Positions 21,231-33,100 of a stretch of 64,000 nt of DNA are shown piece after piece. The stretch is from Zoroaster sp. YZ-2022 (taxonomy: Eukaryota > Echinodermata > Asteroidea > Forcipulatida > Zoroasteridae): assembly GCA_029582265.1 (NCBI GenBank), contig CM055830.1, positions 27,474,530 to 27,538,529 on the forward strand, written 5' to 3'. Numbering within the stretch: position 1 is the stretch's first letter; each line of letters starts with the position of its first letter. The notes beneath the pieces are model-generated. The model saw nothing but the letters and a program-made list of their open reading frames with translations, searched no databases and was not told where the DNA came from. The position numbers and the translations under genes are program-made.

Positions 21231-21480
21231 TCCTGAAAAGAACATTATCGCACAACTCGTATCTCAACTGTCGCTAAGTGAGATTATGGTTCAGGGGAGA
21301 ACCAATATCGGGCAACTCGTTTCGAAACGTAGAGAAGACCTCGTGAAGTCCCCATGGTTGTCCCTGAACCACATTCTCACTTGGCGACAGCTGAGAAACG
21401 AGTTGCCTGATATTGGTTCTCACCTTAGCGGTGGTTGAGATGAACACGTGGTGTTTCAGCAAACCGAAACGATATTTATA
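21231..21480. mobile_element. Foldback element related to 42.5 kb
   Basis: CTAAGTGAGATTATGGTTCA and GAACCAATATCGGGCAACTC on the left are mirrored by AACGAGTTGCC..ATTGGTTCTCACC on the right. Confidence 0.65.
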
Positions 21481-22420
21481 CTCCACCATGCAAAGCATTA
21501 AATCTTGTACATACATAAACACAAGAGTGAGAGGAAGTTGGCCAGGTGTGAAATGAACACAAACAAAAAAGGGATTACACATGAATAGATAACGATACAT
21601 GAGACAGCTGGAGTTTTGGACTGGAAGAAGAGAGTACAAGATTAGTGAAAAGCAATGAGTCAGACAGGGGAGTATAACAAAACAGACATAAGTACATAAT
21701 TAATTTGTTTTTAAAGATGCTTCGCGCCTTTTGATAATTTAACAGCAATTTCTGGCAATTTTGTTTTCATTTGAGCTGAAGCTTTCACAAATTGGTTGTT
21801 CAAGTTGATCCCGATTCAAAGAATGTAAACAGTACCATCAAAGAAGTAATATTACCAACATTACAAATGTTGTACCTTCCCTTTGAATGCAATCGGTGTA
21901 ATAAAAAACTGTACAATGAATTTTGTATCCTCTAAATATTCATAAGAAATTGTTTTAAGAAGGAACAATATTTTGTAATAAAGTCGATTTAAAACCAAAG
22001 TAGGTTCCATGCTACATGCGTACATCGTACATGTATGACAGATAAAATGCGTAAAAGTGCATACGTCGCGACAAAGTATTTTTTAAATTCACATTTATAA
22101 ATTTATGTAAAATAGTAATCAATAGATTAATGTTTATGGAAATAAAAGATATCGTCAACAAAGTTGCATGGACAGTTTGTTTTATGCCCAGAACATTTAT
22201 GGCAAGAGATCCTCAAATTAAAATTGTTATGCGTAGATATATTTCCAGTAGTGTTGTTTTTAACATTTTTAAACGGCTATTTGATATTTCTATCACGAGA
22301 CATATTTCGATTAAAGATGTTACACAGTTCAGTGTATGTTATCATTTTTATTCCTCCTTAAAAAAATAATTAATATGTTTAACATATTAACTGCTACTAA
22401 AATAAGGCACTTGAATTGAA

Positions 22421-22770
22421 TAAAGTTAAGGTGCTCAGTTTCAGATCATGCAGTGATACAATAAAATGTTTAAATGCAATATTGTGTGCTCAAATTGACA
22501 AATTGTATACATGCGTAACTACAACCTTTAAAATTTAAATATTATATTTTACACCTTTTCAGACATGGTTTCTGTTACATTAAAATATCATTATATAAAG
22601 TTAAGGTGCTCAGTTTCAGATCATGCAGTGATACAATAAAATGTTTAAATGCAATATTGTGTGCTCAAATTGACAAATTGTATACATGCGTAACTACAAC
22701 CTTTAAAATTAAAATATTATATTTTACACCTTTCAGACATGGTTTCTGTTACATTAAAATATCATTATAT
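22421..22770 (+). repeat. 175-bp perfect-like tandem duplication
   Basis: The segment starting TAAAGTTAAGGTGCTCAG at 22421 is repeated from 22596 with only a few differences. It is a recent local duplication in non-coding DNA. Confidence 0.9.
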
Positions 22771-23434
22771 GCTCCTAGATTCGTTTAAGATGGAATCAAC
22801 TTTCTTGAGCAGAACAACTTACAATTGTTGAAAAGTAAGTTACTTTATTTTTTTACTTTTCGAAATTATTAAACGCCTTTAGAAAAGTACCAACGCCAGT
22901 TATCGCCCATCCATTTCATTCATAAAAAGCATCTCTGCTGAAAGTTGGAATTGCACATCCCATGAGCAGAAGAAATATTGCGCCTTAAATAAGGACTTTT
23001 CAACACAGACATCATGCCGCAGTGAGTGATAGGAAATAAGATTGGTATAAGTGAATATTTTTGATTGACAGCTGATCGATTGCTCAACGAACTGTTATGT
23101 GTGTGTATAGTCATGGTACATGATTGTACAAAAAGTATAATTTATGTGCTATATAGCAAGTACAGTTGGAAACTGTTACAATAGTTTTATTCTTACGCGC
23201 CTTGTAGGCAATGCGCATTCACAAGTTATGGCAAATCTGATTGGTCGATAAGTGACTTTGATTGACATTATGTCTATTCGCAGATGCATGTGCTTTAGCG
23301 ATCTTTGCGCTCGGAGGCTACAATTTTTGGTAAGCCCAAACTTAATCGTTACGATTTATGTTTACAGGTCTATGGGAATTACCACGCGCATACTCCGTGT
23401 GCAAAGGTCTAAAGCGCACATTGTGATACCTCCA

Positions 23435-24113
23435 TTAATTTCGAACAAATGGGGGGTTATCCCTCTTTGGATCGTACATTTGAGGGTACTTGCTTGGGCT
23501 GTCTTCATAATCAGAGGTCGAGTCATTATTTGAGTTCGAATCTGAATCCTGTTCAATATCCTTGGCAGTGGCATCGATTCTTTCCACGTGCTTGTTTCTA
23601 TCCGAGCCCCTCTGCGTCTTCCCGTGTGGTGCGCGTGCTGTGTTCTGTTTGTAATTCTTCGTGTCAGTTGCCTCTAACTTTTGACGGTAGCTCCTCTCTG
23701 GATCTTCACTGTCCCTCGTATAGCCGGAGTCGCCCCCAGTGTCGTCTTCTGTGGCTCCGTACGAGAAGCCTAGGCTACCATCAGGACTGGATAGTGACTC
23801 CATGGACTTCCACTTACTCTTCTCATATTCACGTGGTGAACCTTGTGCAAGGAAAGGGTCTTCGTTCCAGGGGAGCAACTGAAGGGCCCTGGAGTTCCGG
23901 TGACTCCCCCCAAGGGCTTGGTACTTGTGCCCGTACCGCTTCGTTTTCCCGTATGCTAGCAAGTCGTCAAAATCAGAGTCGTATTGTAACCCGCTGTTAA
24001 TCGTCATCTGTTTCATGTGAGTAAGCTCGCGCTCCAGCTGTCGGACATCCACTCGCTCATTCTCGACCATCGTGGCCAGGTCATCTATTTTGTCTTTAAG
24101 TTCATCGTCTGAC
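23435..24113 (-). CDS. Coiled-coil gene, last coding exon 3
   Basis: It completes M1205 and encodes residues 1206-1430: SDDELKDKIDDLATMVENER (end of the coiled coil), then a low-complexity Ser/Asp/Asn tail. The acceptor is TTGACTTAACAG. Confidence 0.85.
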
Positions 24114-27100
24114 CTGTTAAGTCAAAATAATTACAGTTAATCTTCAGAGTTTGTACAACTGTTTTGTCGTTGGACTGTTGGTCAACAAAACACACTAAAG
24201 ATGAAGAATGTTTTTTAGTTTGTGTTCATCCAAACTTCAGTTGAAGAATCAGAACAGAGTATTGTTGGCTTTCCGTCACGTGTAGGCTATACTAGGGCAT
24301 ACCTTACCAGTAGGAACTTTAAGTTTATCAAAATAATACAGAAATGTATGGTTTGTGAAATGCATAACGTATCTAGGCCGTTTGCCGACTGAAATTAACA
24401 TGGATTTCAAGTCAATTGTTTCAGGTACCTTTTCATCATTTATCAGTAACCGAAAATCGAACCTTTGCCTATGTGGTGCATGCATTAATATTTTCTTTGT
24501 ACATTCTGACTAATTCATGAGACCAGTCCTCAATTATAGGTTATATGACAACACAGTGAATAATTTCACTTGTATCGTATATCAATTATAGGTTATATGA
24601 CAACACAGTGAATGATTTCACTTGTATCGTATATCAATTATAGGTTATATGACAACACAGTGAATGATTTCACTTGTATCGTATATCAATTATAGGTTAT
24701 ATGACAACACAGTGAATGATTTCACTTGTATCGTATATCAATTATAGGTTATATGACAACACAGTGAATGATTTCACCTGTATCGTATATCAATTATAGG
24801 TTATATGACAACACAGTGAATGATTTCACTTGTATCGTATATCAATTATAGGTTATATGACAACACAGTGAATGATTTCACCTGTATCGTATATCAATTA
24901 TAGGTTATATGACAACACAGTGAATGATTTCACCTGTATCGTATATCAATTATAGGTTATATGACAACACAGTGAATTATTTCACTTGTATCGTATATCA
25001 ATTATAGGTTATATGACAACACAGTGAATGATTTCATTTGTATCGTATAGCAAAATGCTACACACAATTCACAATTTGCTAGTCAGTATTCAAGATTTTC
25101 TATTTCATAATTAGACAATAATGAGCAGGTGGCTGCATGGTAATGATATTAATTTGTATGCAGCAGCCACGGTATTATGATCTTATCGCTCCTTGTTATC
25201 TAGGCCAGCGTGCACTAGTGGGGTACTATTTTAGTCACTGAGCAGCTAAGTCTAGGACACAGATTCCATGCCCTGTCGAAACTCTGTTCTGATCGAAACG
25301 ATTACACCTTTTACAGTACAGACAAATACATTTCTGCCTAAAAGTTTTGCTATGCAAAATAGTTTCTTTCAATACAAAGATATTGAGTTGTATTCTTGGC
25401 TTACATGATAAAAGAGGCATCTAATTGCATTTCTAGATCCAGGTCATCTTTCAGGATACGACGCTGGTAGTCCATCAACTTGGTCTCTTCCTTCCACTCA
25501 CGCACTTTGTGTATCATTAGTATCACTCTGGCCTTCAGTATTCGGTTCTGCCGGTAGTTACCCTGGTACTTTTCAATATCTCTGACCAAGTTTTTTTTCT
25601 GTCCCACAATGAGGCTAAGAGCTGATTGCTGTATTTCTTTGGCTTCGATGGCCTCGTCGAACCTCTGACGTAAGTTTTCGAGTCTCTTCTCTGGCCACGG
25701 GAGTGTGTCAAAATCAGATTCATCTTCGTCAAGTTCATTATCGTAGTCGGTCGTTGTAGGAGATGGTGGGTCAACGCGGTCTTTTGTTTTTCTCATAGGG
25801 ACTGAAGAATCTTGGGATTTGTTTATATCGTCGCTTCTTGTAGTTTTGACTTGTCCCGTCACAGGGTACTGTTTTGCGACCTGCGGTTGGCTTTTACCTC
25901 TTGGGTTGCCATCGTGAGGGACTGGAGCCTTCTGTTTGGTGTTTATGTTGATATCTGACGATTTTCCTCCCGTGTTCTGGCTTTTGCTCTTGAAGCCGCC
26001 TCTGTAAGCTTGCTTCGTCTGATTTTTAGCTATGGGCTTATCATTTGATGGTTCCTTCTGTTCATCTTCATCTTCATCTTCATCTTCATCTTCATCTTTC
26101 TCATCGCGTTTCTTCGAAATTTGAGAGGAATGCTTAATGTGAGCTTTCCTTGCTGGAACCAAAGCTTTTAATTGGTCATCGTCGTTCACTTTATTCTGTT
26201 CTCTCTGAACACCTCCCTGGTTCATCTGATTTTGGACTCTAGGTCTAGACTTGGCAGGCTTCTTGTTTATCTTAGGCTTAGTTTCATTTTCTGATTCCAT
26301 CTGGTCATCGTCGTTTACTTTGTTTTGGAGTTCATCTCTCTGAACACCTCTCTGCTTCATCTGATTTTGGACTCCAGGTCTAGACTTGGCAGGCTTCTTG
26401 TTTATCTTAGGCTTAGTTTCACTGTCCGACTCCATCTGGTCATCGTCGTTCACTTTATTTTGGACTTCATCTCTCTGAACACCTCTCTGCTTCATCTGAT
26501 TTTGGACTCCAGGTCTAGACTTGGCAGGCTTCTTGTTTATCTTAGGCTTAGTTTCACTGTCCGACTCCATCTGGTCATCGTCGTTCACTTTATTTTGGAC
26601 TTCATCTCTCTGAACACCTCTCTGCTTCATCTGATTTTGGACTCCAGGTCTAGACTTGGTAGGCTTCTTGTTTATCTTAGGCTTAGTTTCACTGTCCGAC
26701 TCCATCTGGTCATCGTCGTTCACTTTATTTTGGACTTCATCTCTCTGAACACCTCTCTGCTTCATCTGATTTTGGACTCCAGGTCTAGACTTGGTAGGCT
26801 TCTTGTTTATCTTAGGCTTAGTTTCACTGTCCGACTCCATCTGGTCATCGTCGTTCACTTTATTTTGGACTTCATCTCTCTGAACACCTCTCTGCTTCAT
26901 CTGATTTTGGACTCCAGGTCTAGACTTGGTAGGCTTCTTGTTTATCTTAGGCTTAGTTTCACTGTCCGACTCCATCTGGTCATCGTCGTTCACTTTATTT
27001 TGGACTTCATCTCTCTGAACACCTCTCTGCTTCATCTGATTTTGGACTCCAGGTCTAGACTTGGTAGGCTTCTTGTTTATCTTAGGCTTAGTTTCACTGT

Positions 27101-30100
27101 CCGACTCCATCTGGTCATCATCGTTCACTTTATTTCGGACTTCATCTCTCTGAACACCTCTCTGGTTCATCTGATTTTGGACTCCAGGTCTAGACTTGGC
27201 AGGCTTCTTGTTTATCTTAGGCATAGTTTCACTGTCCGACTCCATCTGGTCATCGTCGTTCACTTTATTTCGGACTTCATCTCTCTGAACACCTCTCTGG
27301 TTCATCTGATTTTGGACTCTAGGTCTAGACTTGGCAGGCTTCTTGTTTATCTTAGGCATAGTTTCACTGTCCGACTCCATCTGGTCATCGTCGTTCACTT
27401 TATTTCGGACTTCATCTCTCTGAACACCTCTCTGGTTCACCTGATTTTGGACTCTAGGTCTAGACTTGGCAGGCATCTTGTTTATCTTAGGATTAGTTTC
27501 ACTGTCCGACTCCATCTGGTCATCGTCGTTCACTTTATTTTGGACTTCATCTCTCTGAACACCTCTCTGGTTCATCTGATTTTGGACTGTAGGTTTAGCC
27601 TTCGGAGGCTTCTTGTTTACCCTTGGCTTAGTTTCATTTTCCGATTGCATCTGGTCATCGTCGTTTACTTTATTTTGGACTTCATCTCTCTGAACACCTC
27701 TCTGGTTAATCTGATTTTGGACTCTAGGTCTAGACTTTGCATTCTGCTTGTTAAACTTAGGCTTAGTTTCATTTTTGGGATTTCCTCTTCCTTCATCTGT
27801 GACCCTCTCTGCTGGCTCCTCGGGCTCGGTTTCGGCTTCTCGTGTTTTCTTATTCAGCCTTCCTTCATCAGGTTTTGGTCGATGAGTCGGATTTTTCTTC
27901 TGCTTCTTAGAAAGCTGGTTTTTGGTGACAGATTCACCGTTTTTAGATTGTTCTCCCTGCTTTGGTCCTTGGTTGTTGATTTGAGATTTGTCTAATTGCT
28001 TCGTCTTCTTACTAAGGGGCTGCCTGTCCGCGTTTGTTGCATTGTGTAGAGATCCACTTCTTGGTTTGACGGACTGGGTTTGCTCCGAATCGATTTCTTC
28101 CAGACTTTTCACCCTCTTTATCTTCCTTCGAAACACAGCGGGTTGTGTCATGGGTTGATCATTGCTAGTGCTTTTCTGTTTCTGCCGCTTGCTTGTCTTT
28201 TGAGCAGTCTTTGGAACTGGGGGAACGTCCATTTCTGACGAGGACTGGTCACTATTGGATTCGGAGTAGTGGCCTAGTTTTCGTCGAATCTTCTCCGCAT
28301 TGTACCACCAAGCTCTCGCAAATATCACGGAAATGCGGCTTTTGTTCAGCACATCCGGAACCAGCCTGAGAATATCTTGAAATCTCGTGCAGTCCTTGAA
28401 CAGACTTATGCTTTGTTCAGAGTACGCATCGAAGAGACTCGAGTCGATTTCAGTATCCTCCAGAAGCATCCCCCAAGAATTGACAGTCTCCTCAATACCG
28501 TCGATAGTGCTTGAGAGCTGTTGGCACAGCTCCACTACCTCAGCATCCAATTCTGGCGATATATCTTGCGCGTCAGGACCTGTTGTTTTTGATCCACTTT
28601 TCTTTGCACCTAAGTCCTTCTGTTCCAGATCTTGGAGTTGTATGAACTTGGTATCGTAGAAGAAATCAAACAGCACTGTATGGATTCTCTCCTTGAAGAC
28701 CATTGCCAATTGTTTAAGGTATTCCACGTATTCGAAGAAAGTTTTGAAAAACATATTGCTGATTCGCCTTTGTGGAGACCGCGGAGCTCGCTGCACGACC
28801 TGCTGTAGGGCCTGCAGAGAATTGACGGTGTCGGTCTGGGGAACGATAACTTTGAGTTCCTGGTAAAGCCGGTCGATGGAGAAAAGTTCGTCTGCTCGTT
28901 GAATGTCCCTCTCAAAGTCGCTGAGCTGCCTGTGCATTGCATAGTTTTGCTTCTGCCTACTCGCTCCGATCATTTCGTCGGGGTGGGTCTGGTACAAAAG
29001 AAACAAATTGAAAATATAAACCTTTAGGGTAAATATGAGCCATCCAATTTATTTATTTATCATAATTTCAGTAAAATCAGTAATCCAAACATTTAATGTG
29101 TTAAACAAATCATATAGGCATTATAGTATGTAGAAAGTATTTTTTAAGGAACCAATCGGCGTTGCAGAAAGCACTTTCGCCAGCAGGGTCTAGGGGATGT
29201 CAATAAATAGAGTAGTCTTAATGATTTCTCCTAAACAGCATAATAAGTTCTGAATCTGACTGACCCCGTTCAGAAAGCAGAATAACAATACACTGCCTGA
29301 TCAACAGACATGTACCTTTATTACGCTGCGTAATATTATCTTTGAATCATCAAATGCTATTTCTCAATTATGAACGTGTGGTTTGGTTGACGATCTGCAA
29401 GATTCCACGTTAGAATGAATAAGAAGTTGCTGTTTCCCGATCGATATTTCCGAATGCTGTTTCACTTTTGTGGGTTTAGTGTTTTGTCTGCAGCGTGGTC
29501 CAGCCTGGCCTACTTCAATTCAATTTAACCTTAATTAGATTTGTAGTGGTTACAACTCGACGTTTCGATCAGTATGCTCTGATCGTCTTCAGGAGACGAT
29601 TAGAGCATCTGATCAGGAGACGATCAGAGCATACAGATCGAAACGTCAAGTTGTAAACAACCGGTTCTATTCAGAATTATTTACTTCTCAAAAGATAATT
29701 TCTACATGGTGTCACCGGAAACGGTCTTTACAATTCAATCTTTATCACATTATACACAAATGAATAGTAAACATTAATGAACAGCAGTAGATGATAATAA
29801 AATGGTGGATCCAGGGTCTCAAAAAGGGGGCGGGGTGAACACGGCATAAAAAGGGGGTGGAGGCCCTTACAAAGCATGCACGCTGAGTGAAGACCCCGCA
29901 CTATTTGATTGGACCCTCGTATTGTCAACTCTTAGTAACCCATGTTCAGTAATGCAGCACAAAGTTTTGACTCACCATCAACCATGGAAAAACAGAAGTG
30001 CAGATGATTACAAAAGAGATTAAACCAATATCCGTATTTATCGAGGAATACAAATTAAAGCAAGTTACATCCTTCACGTATCTGGGCAGCATAATCACCG

Positions 30101-33100
30101 TCCATGCTACCATGCAGTTGCGATGACATCAAAAGGAGAATAGGGTTAGCCATGGGGAACATGCAGAACTAGAAACTGCAATCTGGAAATCCAAAGAAAT
30201 CAGTTGATGCCCTGCCTTAGACGAATACTAGGAGTATCTCGAAGAGACAGGATAAGAAACATATCTATCAGAGAAACCACAAAATGCCAGACCACCCATA
30301 GTATACAAAATCTGTGCAAAGCAGATGTCTTACTTTGGCCACGTCACTCAAATGGAAAACTCCAGATACCCTAAAGTCACCTTAGAATGAAGAATCGAGG
30401 TAGACCACCAAATCGCTGGCTAGATAACATTAAGCAAAGCAAGTAGCATGGCTTCTCATAGAACCGAATGGAGTACCCTGGTTAAACGGCTGCCAGCTCC
30501 GAAGATTCCAGAATGGTGATGTTGGAAAAACTGATTATATGGGTATGTTTAATATTTTCTTTGAATCAAGATAATTTTGATATAAACTCCTCAAAAAAAG
30601 TTCGGAAACTCAAGTTTGACTGACGATTTCTCTCTTGTTACGAAGTCATTTTCCTTGCATGTGGTATCATTGGAAAGCCCTGTTATTCCTCTTTACAATG
30701 ATGTGCCATTTGTTATGATTACGCAATTGGGGGATGTGCAGCACATCTGAATATGGGGGTGGGTGTAAAGTGAAATGTTGCAAAATGCATTGCTATTGTC
30801 ATACAGTGCATTCCCCTTTTGCTTGGAGGAGGCTCTTGACTTAACATTATTTGTTCAATGAAGGAAGCTGTTCAATGATTAAACCAGAAAAAAAGACTTT
30901 CCTTACGTCTTGTTTTGTCTTTTGTTAGTGATAGAGAGTTTCATTGTACTGTGAGAGAGATTTGTTGTTACTGATGGAGAATTACTGGGTGTTTGAGTGC
31001 AGAAAATTTATTTTACTCTGTTTGAAACTCAACCACATTAACAACAGAGTTGCTATCCCGGAGGCAATTTATTGTGACAGGCCATGTGGATTTCTGAACT
31101 TTTCCCGCACATTTATGGCCTAAAACCTTTAAATATTGGTTAGTAAGCAGACAATCATTCAAGACACATCCATCTTCCAAACAACTCCTAACAGCAAGAG
31201 TCAATACACTTTTGACAATAGCAATGCATTTTGCAACATTTCACTTTACACCCACCCCCATATTCAGCTGTGCTGCACATCCCCCAATAGCGTAATCATA
31301 ACAAATGGCACATCATTGTAACGAGGAATAATAGGGCTTTCCAATGATACCAAATGCAAGGAAAATGAGTTGGTAACAAGAGAGAAATCGTCAGTCAAAC
31401 TTGAGTTTCCGAACTTTTTTTGAGGAGTTTACATAAAAACAACCAAGCTGTGAAAATTTCAGTTGTGTGGAGAAATGTCATGAGAAATGTGTGAAAAGCA
31501 TTTGCAAACTTGAAAGCAACAATATCGTCACGATCGGAGCAGACTTTTATCAGGGCATAGCATCGGTGTCCCAACTCAGAAAACTGTCATCTAAAATCTA
31601 AAACAAGCACTCCGATTCAGTGACCTGTTGATCATGACGATGTTGTGCATTTTTTTCGTGCTTTCTCTGAAATGAGAGCAGTTGAGATCGAGATTGTTTA
31701 TTTAATTTGTTTTTAAAATTTGTATTTATTATTATTTTTTTCAGGATGAATGGCATCTTTCACATCAAGTTAGCTTTCGGATAACTCGGTTCATTTGTAT
31801 TTGGGTAAGTAATATCTGTAGTTTTTGTATGGTGAAAAGAATAAGTTTCGATCAGTATGCTCTGATCGTCTTCAGGAGAATGCCGGGCTCTGGGAGACGC
31901 TGCTGCTTAAGACAGCTGGAGGATTTGCACTAACGCTTTATGCTAGATGACCGATTCCCGTCTGCACGCTACAACGCGCCAATCCTCTATCATTTTTCAG
32001 TTAGTGCGAACATGTGCTTTGTTAGCACAAAGACACATTTACATTACATAAATTAAAAAAACTTGCTTTCATCAAAAACATTGGCTTCAGGTAGCACACC
32101 TAAACGATTGAAATTGATTTTTTTAAATACAATTCCCAATGTGCAGAACCATGGCAAACCAAGCACCAGCGTATAACAGTTCAGAATGATGTGAACCATC
32201 GTACTGTGCATCATTGGCAGAATATATGTAAATGCTTTAAAGTGGGGCTCTAAATAAATATTAATAATTTACCTTTCCGCATTTTGTGTCCATAGATAAT
32301 AAAACGTGTGTTATTTATTTAACCCCATAGTAAAATATTGTAAAAAAGTCACTTTCTCCGAACACCTTCTGACTGAAATTCAGAAAAGCCCAAGGTGCAC
32401 TGCCAGGAAAGGATATTCTCTTCTAAAAAAAAAAATATATATATATAAATAAAAAAATTAAAAAAATCGCCTTTCCTGATATCGCCCATGCTAAGTCATG
32501 ACAATAGTAAACAAAATCAACAAACTATTGTCTAAATTTGTATAAAACAAAAATACTGGCGTTGTTGCACGTGTAAATGTAAGAGGGCCATTTGTTTCCC
32601 TCGAGTGGAATTTAGGCTTTTCTGAAATCGAGACAAAAGGAGTTCGGAGAAAATGACTTTTTACAATATTTTACCTTTTGTTCCGGTTGTGATAATAAAA
32701 TGTATGTACAGTACATGTAGTTTTTTAAAATCTAAAACTGGTGAAAAGTCAATTACTGTCAATTTGCTTAGAGTACCACTTTAACGAGAACAACTATGCA
32801 AATTTATGACAAAACATTGTTTGGAAGTTTCCTTTTAAAGCTCAGTAACTTTTATATTTATTTCAGATGGCTACAGTCAATGTAAAAGAATAACCTTGAT
32901 GACCCAACAAACCGGAAACACAAAAAAGTGATGTTATCCTTGTTGCTTTTGATTTGGAAGTGTAAGTTTATGTATACGTTATAGGGATGGGACTTTTACG
33001 CGTTTACACGAAAATAAATTCGTTAAACGTTTTCAAAGTCACGAAACTTGTAAATGAATCCCACAATAAAAAATGGAATCTTTTATTTCCACGATATTTA

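Larger units (their letters stand above)
15939..23434. other. Convergent intergenic region between TACO1 and the coiled-coil gene
   Basis: No credible gene is visible. The interval holds the repeats listed separately. 17140-17700 is somewhat GC-richer with short open frames but no splice or domain support. 18000-19000, 19750-21200 and 21500-22400 are plain AT-rich DNA. Confidence 0.5.

Noticed and set aside
24531..25050. Regularly spaced repeats resembling a CRISPR array
   Set aside because: The whole 52-bp unit repeats, with no variable spacers and no cas genes, in a eukaryotic intron. It is a minisatellite.
26325..27995. Long plus-strand open frame as a hydrophobic repeat protein
   Set aside because: It is the exact antisense of the 135-bp coding repeat of a gene with good splice structure. 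It has no start context, domain or exon evidence of its own.
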